DNA from: Desulfitobacterium sp038181555
Lineage (GTDB): Bacteria > Bacillota > Desulfitobacteriia > Desulfitobacteriales > Desulfitobacteriaceae
Assembly (NCBI RefSeq): GCF_038181555.1
Contig: NZ_JBBWUA010000002.1
Span: 248,001 to 312,000 of the forward strand
Direction of reading: 5' to 3'
DNA: 64,000 nt
Positions 60,348 through 64,000 of the stretch are shown in pieces. The notes under the pieces were generated by a model that was given only the letters and a program-made list of their open reading frames with translations, was not told the origin of the DNA and made no database searches. The number at the start of each line of letters is the position of its first letter. The first letter of the stretch is position 1. A program made the translations under genes and the position numbers.

Positions 60348-60940
60348 ACTCCAATAGCTCCCAGCAATTTACTTAATGACCCTTCATCGGGTAAAAAAAC
60401 AAATTTCCCTTCTATTTGTGGTAGTCCAGAAAGCTGGGTGTTGATAAATAGCACTGTATCCTCTAGCACCCCGTCTTCCAGAAGAATGGCATCAAAAATT
60501 GCCCCAACCATATCCACCGCCAAAGCCGGTACCGAAGGCTGGAGGGGAATACCGGAAAACTGAGTAAGGGCCATGAGGAAGGAACTCACCATAATATTTC
60601 CTACCTCTTTCATGGCCGATTGCGCCATCTCATTACTAAAAAGATCAAAGGACTCGTTCGTCCCAAAGAGAGCTTGCACTAAAATCTCAGCACTCTGCAA
60701 AGGGAAGAAGAACACAGCCTTTCCTGGAGCATCGCCTTCGACTTTAACGTAGATAACAGCCTGAGGAACCTCAATATTCCCGATCACCGCAGGAGCCTTA
60801 TCAAACTCGATAGCCCGCACCTCCGGAATCGACATATCGATCCGTCGGTTAAGCATAGTCGACAATGCCGTCGCCGCATGCCCAGACCCAATATTTCCAA
60901 CCTCACGCAACGCATCCAATTGTATTTGATTGATTTCCAC
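60344..60940 (-). CDS. cheC: CheY-P phosphatase CheC
   Basis: A 198-residue CheC protein with the double phosphatase motif: DALREVGNIGSGHAATALSTML in the N-half and SAMKEVGNIMVSSFLMALTQF in the second half. It dephosphorylates CheY-P and is regulated by CheD. The position next to cheD is canonical. Confidence 0.95.
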   Translation of the reverse strand: MEINQIQLDALREVGNIGSGHAATALSTMLNRRIDMSIPEVRAIEFDKAPAVIGNIEVPQAVIYVKVEGDAPGKAVFFFPLQSAEILVQALFGTNESFDLFSNEMAQSAMKEVGNIMVSSFLMALTQFSGIPLQPSVPALAVDMVGAIFDAILLEDGVLEDTVLFINTQLSGLPQIEGKFVFLPDEGSLSKLLGAIGV

Positions 60941-60942
60941 TT

Positions 60943-61587
60943 CTACACCAATCCTCTCTTGCGCAAGTCTCTTTGAATATTAAAAACACATCGTACGATG
61001 CGGTCACGATCCCGATCAGAAATCTGATAAAAGTCCACAGATATGGAAAAATTCTTCGTATCCTCGATTGGTACAACGCGGCACACCCGCCCCGGTGTTC
61101 CAATGGGACAGGAAGGTAACTCAAGGTTAGCATAAAGAATAGTACCAATGTCCAACTTTTCCTTAGATTGAAAGCGCATTCCACCACCACTTAAATCCAG
61201 CATAATACCATTTTTAACATCACTAAGACCCTCTCTTTCCACAACTTGGTAGGTTAACGGGTAATGAGCAGCCACCCGCACATAATTTCTTCTTTGAATC
61301 CGCTTAATGACTTTTGGCATTTCGAGGATAAAGATAGAAATGGGTACGGCAATACGCTGAATAACTGTGGTATGAAAAGAATAGGAAGCCACATCATCCC
61401 AGAAAGTGACTTCGACCGGGGTCCTTTCGTGGAGGGGGACAATCAACCCCTGATGCTGTGGCGCATAGACAGATAGTCGCGTTTTGCCCACTTCATCGAT
61501 GTGGGTTCTATAATTACCTTTGTACTCCCCTTCTGAAACGACTAGCTCTACTGCTAATCCGGGAGACAACTTATCTAAGTATTGCAT
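60943..61587 (-). CDS. PilZ-domain protein (YcgR/YpfA-like flagellar brake)
   Basis: A 214-residue two-domain protein: an N-terminal YcgR-like (PF12945-type) domain, then a PilZ domain with RRNYVRVAAHYPLTY (RxxxR) and DLSGGGMRFQS (DxSxxG). Together these bind cyclic di-GMP. Such proteins slow flagellar rotation in response to c-di-GMP. The HD-GYP gene at 36847 could supply the turnover in the same network. Its stop lies two bases ahead of the cheC start. Confidence 0.9.
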   Translation of the reverse strand: MQYLDKLSPGLAVELVVSEGEYKGNYRTHIDEVGKTRLSVYAPQHQGLIVPLHERTPVEVTFWDDVASYSFHTTVIQRIAVPISIFILEMPKVIKRIQRRNYVRVAAHYPLTYQVVEREGLSDVKNGIMLDLSGGGMRFQSKEKLDIGTILYANLELPSCPIGTPGRVCRVVPIEDTKNFSISVDFYQISDRDRDRIVRCVFNIQRDLRKRGLV

Positions 61588-61633
61588 TGCCTCACCCCCC
61601 TGAGCAAAGATTACTATCTCATTAAATAGTGAG

Positions 61634-62509
61634 TTAATTAAAAACTCGTAATAGATTCGTCAGAAACCCGCGTATTCCTCCCGCTTGCTTCGGCGGACTG
61701 AGATATAAGCCGGATACTGAGCTGGCGATCCATTGAATGCATTGCGAGGCCGAACTTTGCGGATAGGAAATACTAACCGGTTCTTGCCTCATCACAGATT
61801 TACCTACCGCTGCATCTTCATACACCCATCCTAAAAGGGTTAAGGATATATTTAAGAACCTATACGAGGCACTCTCGAGACGTTCATAAGTATCCTTAGC
61901 ATCGGATTCCTTTTGTACACGATTCACTACCACGTTGACAGAAAAATTACTTCTCACTTGTTGCAGAGCTTTAAGGAGTCCATACGCATCCGTTAGGGCA
62001 GTCGGTTCGGGAGTAGTAATTAAGATAATATCATCAGCTGCCTTGAGAAAGTTCAACACTGTATGTCCCAACCCTGCGCCGGTGTCGATAATGATGATAT
62101 CCGCCAGACCCTCTAAGCGGCCTAAGTTTCTTACGACCTCTTCCAAGCGCTCTCGCTCAATATTAGCAAGATCCTGTACTCCAGATCCCCCTGGTAATAT
62201 TCCGATTCCCTTGGGTCCGGAAATGAGAATTTCTTCAATTTCCTTCTCGCCACTAAGGAGGTGCTCCAAGGTATAACGTGGAGTCACGCCACAGGCAATA
62301 TCGAGATTAGCTAGTCCTAAATCCCCATCAAGCAGGATGACCCGATAGCCAAGATCGATCAATGCTAAACCCAAATTCACACTAAAATTCGTTTTCCCTA
62401 CTCCACCTTTGCCACTGGTGACAGCGAGCACACGCAAGCTTTGTTTTGATTCCAATTTGTGGCGAGAAGCAAGACGTTTCAATACCTTGGCCTGATCATT
62501 CACGTCCAT
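61634..62509 (-). CDS. flhG: MinD-like ATPase FlhG
   Basis: A 291-residue MinD/ParA-type ATPase that controls flagellar number and position with FlhF. The deviant Walker A TSGKGGVGKTNFSVNLG (about 30), DGDLGLANLDIACG, DTGAGLGHTVLNFL and TTPEPTALTDAYGL are conserved. The start is uncertain among ATG 62509, TTG 62521 and GTG 62503. It overlaps the flhF end by a few codons. Confidence 0.92.
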   Translation of the reverse strand: MDVNDQAKVLKRLASRHKLESKQSLRVLAVTSGKGGVGKTNFSVNLGLALIDLGYRVILLDGDLGLANLDIACGVTPRYTLEHLLSGEKEIEEILISGPKGIGILPGGSGVQDLANIERERLEEVVRNLGRLEGLADIIIIDTGAGLGHTVLNFLKAADDIILITTPEPTALTDAYGLLKALQQVRSNFSVNVVVNRVQKESDAKDTYERLESASYRFLNISLTLLGWVYEDAAVGKSVMRQEPVSISYPQSSASQCIQWIASSVSGLYLSPPKQAGGIRGFLTNLLRVFN

Positions 62510-63707
62510 CCCCCTCACCAAGTATATAACGAGTTAGGCGCTCCGGAGTCGCCACTTCAATATCATCCGGAACATTTTGTCCATTAGTAATATAGGCCAC
62601 CGGCAGGTTCGTTTTTTCCAATAGGTTAAGGATAATGCCTCCGCCCACGGTTTCATCGAGTTTTGTAAAAATAAGATGAGTAGTAAAGGGCTCGAAGCGC
62701 TGGTAAATTTTCGCCAGATCAGCAGATTGGGTCGCTGCACTCATAACCAACATGGTAAGATCCGGCTGAGCCTTGTCGAGGAAGGATTTTAGCTCAGACA
62801 TATGCAGCTCATGATGAGGGCTACGACCGGCTGTATCAATAAATATCAGTTCCTTGTCCCCATGACGTTCAATAGCCTCGCGAAGGCCTGTGGGCGTCAT
62901 GACCACCTCGACAGGAACACCGATAATCTCACCAAAGGTCTTCAGCTGTTCCACCGCTGCTACCCGATAAGTATCGGCTGTGATTAAGGCCACCCGTCGC
63001 TTATCGACAATACTAAAGCCAGCAGCTAGCTTGCCAATGGTCGTAGTTTTACCTACCCCAGTGGGTCCGATTAAAGCAATAATCCGAGGTTTACGGATCC
63101 CCGGCTGGATAGCAGCCGTATTGGCGCATATCTCACGTATGGATTCCTTAATACAGGCTCTGACGCGATGGTCGTCGATCCAATCTTCCTCGCGTACATT
63201 CTGCTGGACATTGCGCAGAAGATTCTTGACTAGCTTCGAACGGATACCCTGTCTTTTTAGGCGTTCAGCCCATTTTTGCAAGGGCACCGGCCATATTACC
63301 TGTTCGCCCTCTAGCCCCTCAAGTTGACGATTCATGTTCTCCAACAATTTGCGCATAGCGAGAATCTCTGTTTCTAAATCGTCTGCTTCCCTGGACTTGG
63401 CAACCTTGCTCTCACCTTGAAGAGAGCTTTGTTGCGCCTCAATGAATCGATGAGTTTGACTTGGCGCTTGGCTTGCAGCCCCATAAGGGTTAGTTGCGTA
63501 CAGAGGCTTTGCTGGTGTTTGTTTCTTCGCTACGGGCTCCTCTTCAATTGCAGCCATCACTTCCACCTTAGGTTTGCCGAAAAACCCTAAAAAACCGCCT
63601 TCTTTAAATTGTCGAGTTTGCAGGATAACAGCATCTGAGCCCAGTTCCTGCTTTACCTTGCCCATGGTTTCCGCGACAGTATCGCCAATAAAGCGTTTAA
63701 CTCGCAT
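62496..63707 (-). CDS. flhF: Flagellar SRP-like GTPase FlhF
   Basis: A 403-residue GTPase: an N-terminal basic/variable region (about 1-170), an N domain, then the G domain with GPTGVGKTTTIGKLA (G1), DTYRVAAVEQLKTF, DTAGRSPHH (G3) and TKLDETVGGG (G4-like). It positions the flagellar export apparatus at the membrane. It overlaps flhG. It begins eleven bases inside the flhA end. Confidence 0.94.
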   Translation of the reverse strand: MRVKRFIGDTVAETMGKVKQELGSDAVILQTRQFKEGGFLGFFGKPKVEVMAAIEEEPVAKKQTPAKPLYATNPYGAASQAPSQTHRFIEAQQSSLQGESKVAKSREADDLETEILAMRKLLENMNRQLEGLEGEQVIWPVPLQKWAERLKRQGIRSKLVKNLLRNVQQNVREEDWIDDHRVRACIKESIREICANTAAIQPGIRKPRIIALIGPTGVGKTTTIGKLAAGFSIVDKRRVALITADTYRVAAVEQLKTFGEIIGVPVEVVMTPTGLREAIERHGDKELIFIDTAGRSPHHELHMSELKSFLDKAQPDLTMLVMSAATQSADLAKIYQRFEPFTTHLIFTKLDETVGGGIILNLLEKTNLPVAYITNGQNVPDDIEVATPERLTRYILGEGDGRE

Positions 63708-63999
63708 TTCCAGTCGTCACCATCCCTACTGCCTGAACTTGTACCCCATGTACAAGCTCGTTATATGATAATACGATAAGCTGAGGCAACTGCCGTTCTG
63801 TCACCCGTTTTAAATTAATCCTTACAACCGGTGCACATACCAGTACCGGGTTGAAACCCTTGAGAACCATCTTTTCAATCTCACGAGCCAACGACTGCAT
63901 GATTTCTTGGAGAACTCGGGGATCCAGAGTCATATAACTACCATAGTCTGAAGGTTGAATACTATCCAGAATCTGTTGCTCTAACTTCGGTTCTAGGGT
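63697..63999 (-). CDS. flhA: Flagellar export protein FlhA (C-terminal part, cut by window edge)
   Basis: Partial gene: about 100 residues of the cytoplasmic FlhA C-terminal domain. The segment LEPKLEQQILDSIQ then NPVLVCAPVVRINLKRV and LPQLIVLSYNELVHGVQVQAVGMV matches FlhA, with the conserved export-gate C-terminus. Its stop overlaps flhF by 11 bases. The membrane part is outside the window. Confidence 0.93.
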   Translation of the reverse strand, partial: TLEPKLEQQILDSIQPSDYGSYMTLDPRVLQEIMQSLAREIEKMVLKGFNPVLVCAPVVRINLKRVTERQLPQLIVLSYNELVHGVQVQAVGMVTTGNAS

Positions 64000-64000
64000 A

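Noticed and set aside
1..64000. tRNA or rRNA genes
   Set aside because: No cloverleaf with conserved TTCRA arm or rRNA segment was noticed in any intergenic gap; gaps were read by eye only.

Overview
The window looks like a chromosomal segment of a low-to-mid GC, endospore-forming, motile anaerobic Firmicute, most like Desulfitobacterium or a close Peptococcaceae/Desulfitobacteriaceae relative. Support: a dcw cell-wall/division cluster fused to spoIIGA-sigE-sigG, a meso-DAP-type MurE, a small ferredoxin, PerR, MecA, and a Bacillus-like fla/che block with cheC, cheD and sigD-type sigma. The genus is an inference from gene content. Almost every gene lies on the minus strand, so the text follows transcription from right to left within each block.

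Region 1 (about 1-25655) is one long division/peptidoglycan/sporulation cluster: mraZ, rsmH, ftsL, a SpoVD/FtsI-type PBP, murE, murF, mraY, murD, ftsW, murG, a degenerate MurC-like gene, murB, murA, ftsQ, sbp, ftsZ, then spoIIGA, sigE, sigG, ymxH, pgeF, a PhoP/PhoR-like two-component pair, an HlyD-like protein and the start of yggS. MraZ-type direct repeats precede mraZ. No intact murC is present; its usual slot holds a 289-residue protein that keeps MurC-like segments but no P-loop.

Region 2 (25656-48600) is a mixed set: an NCS2 purine permease with a PurBox pair, lipoamide dehydrogenase, a DUF1858 protein, a membrane GH2-like protein, perR, ferredoxin, a VWA/MoxR pair, an HD-GYP protein, a PHP phosphatase, tldD/tldE-type genes, a GNAT protein, a Na/Pi symporter (plus strand), mobB, moeA, a FapA-like protein and an LCP enzyme. 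Two small CxxC-CxxC proteins are also present.

Region 3 (48600-64000) holds mecA and a DUF362 ferredoxin-like protein, then a flagellar/chemotaxis block: flhA (partial), flhF, flhG, a PilZ protein, cheC, cheD, a membrane protein, fliA/sigD, fliK, flgD, flgE, a FlgG-like gene with an internal duplication, flgB, a second FlgF/FlgG gene, cheW and a lytic transglycosylase, ending at a strong terminator.

The most striking content is non-coding. A family of long intergenic structured elements occurs at 14305-14521, 14727-14955, 26288-26529, 38405-38672 and 43482-43721, with a larger relative at 25770-26195 and an internally deleted one at 36769-36837. Copies share the same nested stems, and many stem pairs differ in sequence while keeping complementarity. 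This is the signature of a structured RNA (or single-stranded DNA) rather than of a simple insertion sequence. I do not recognise the family.
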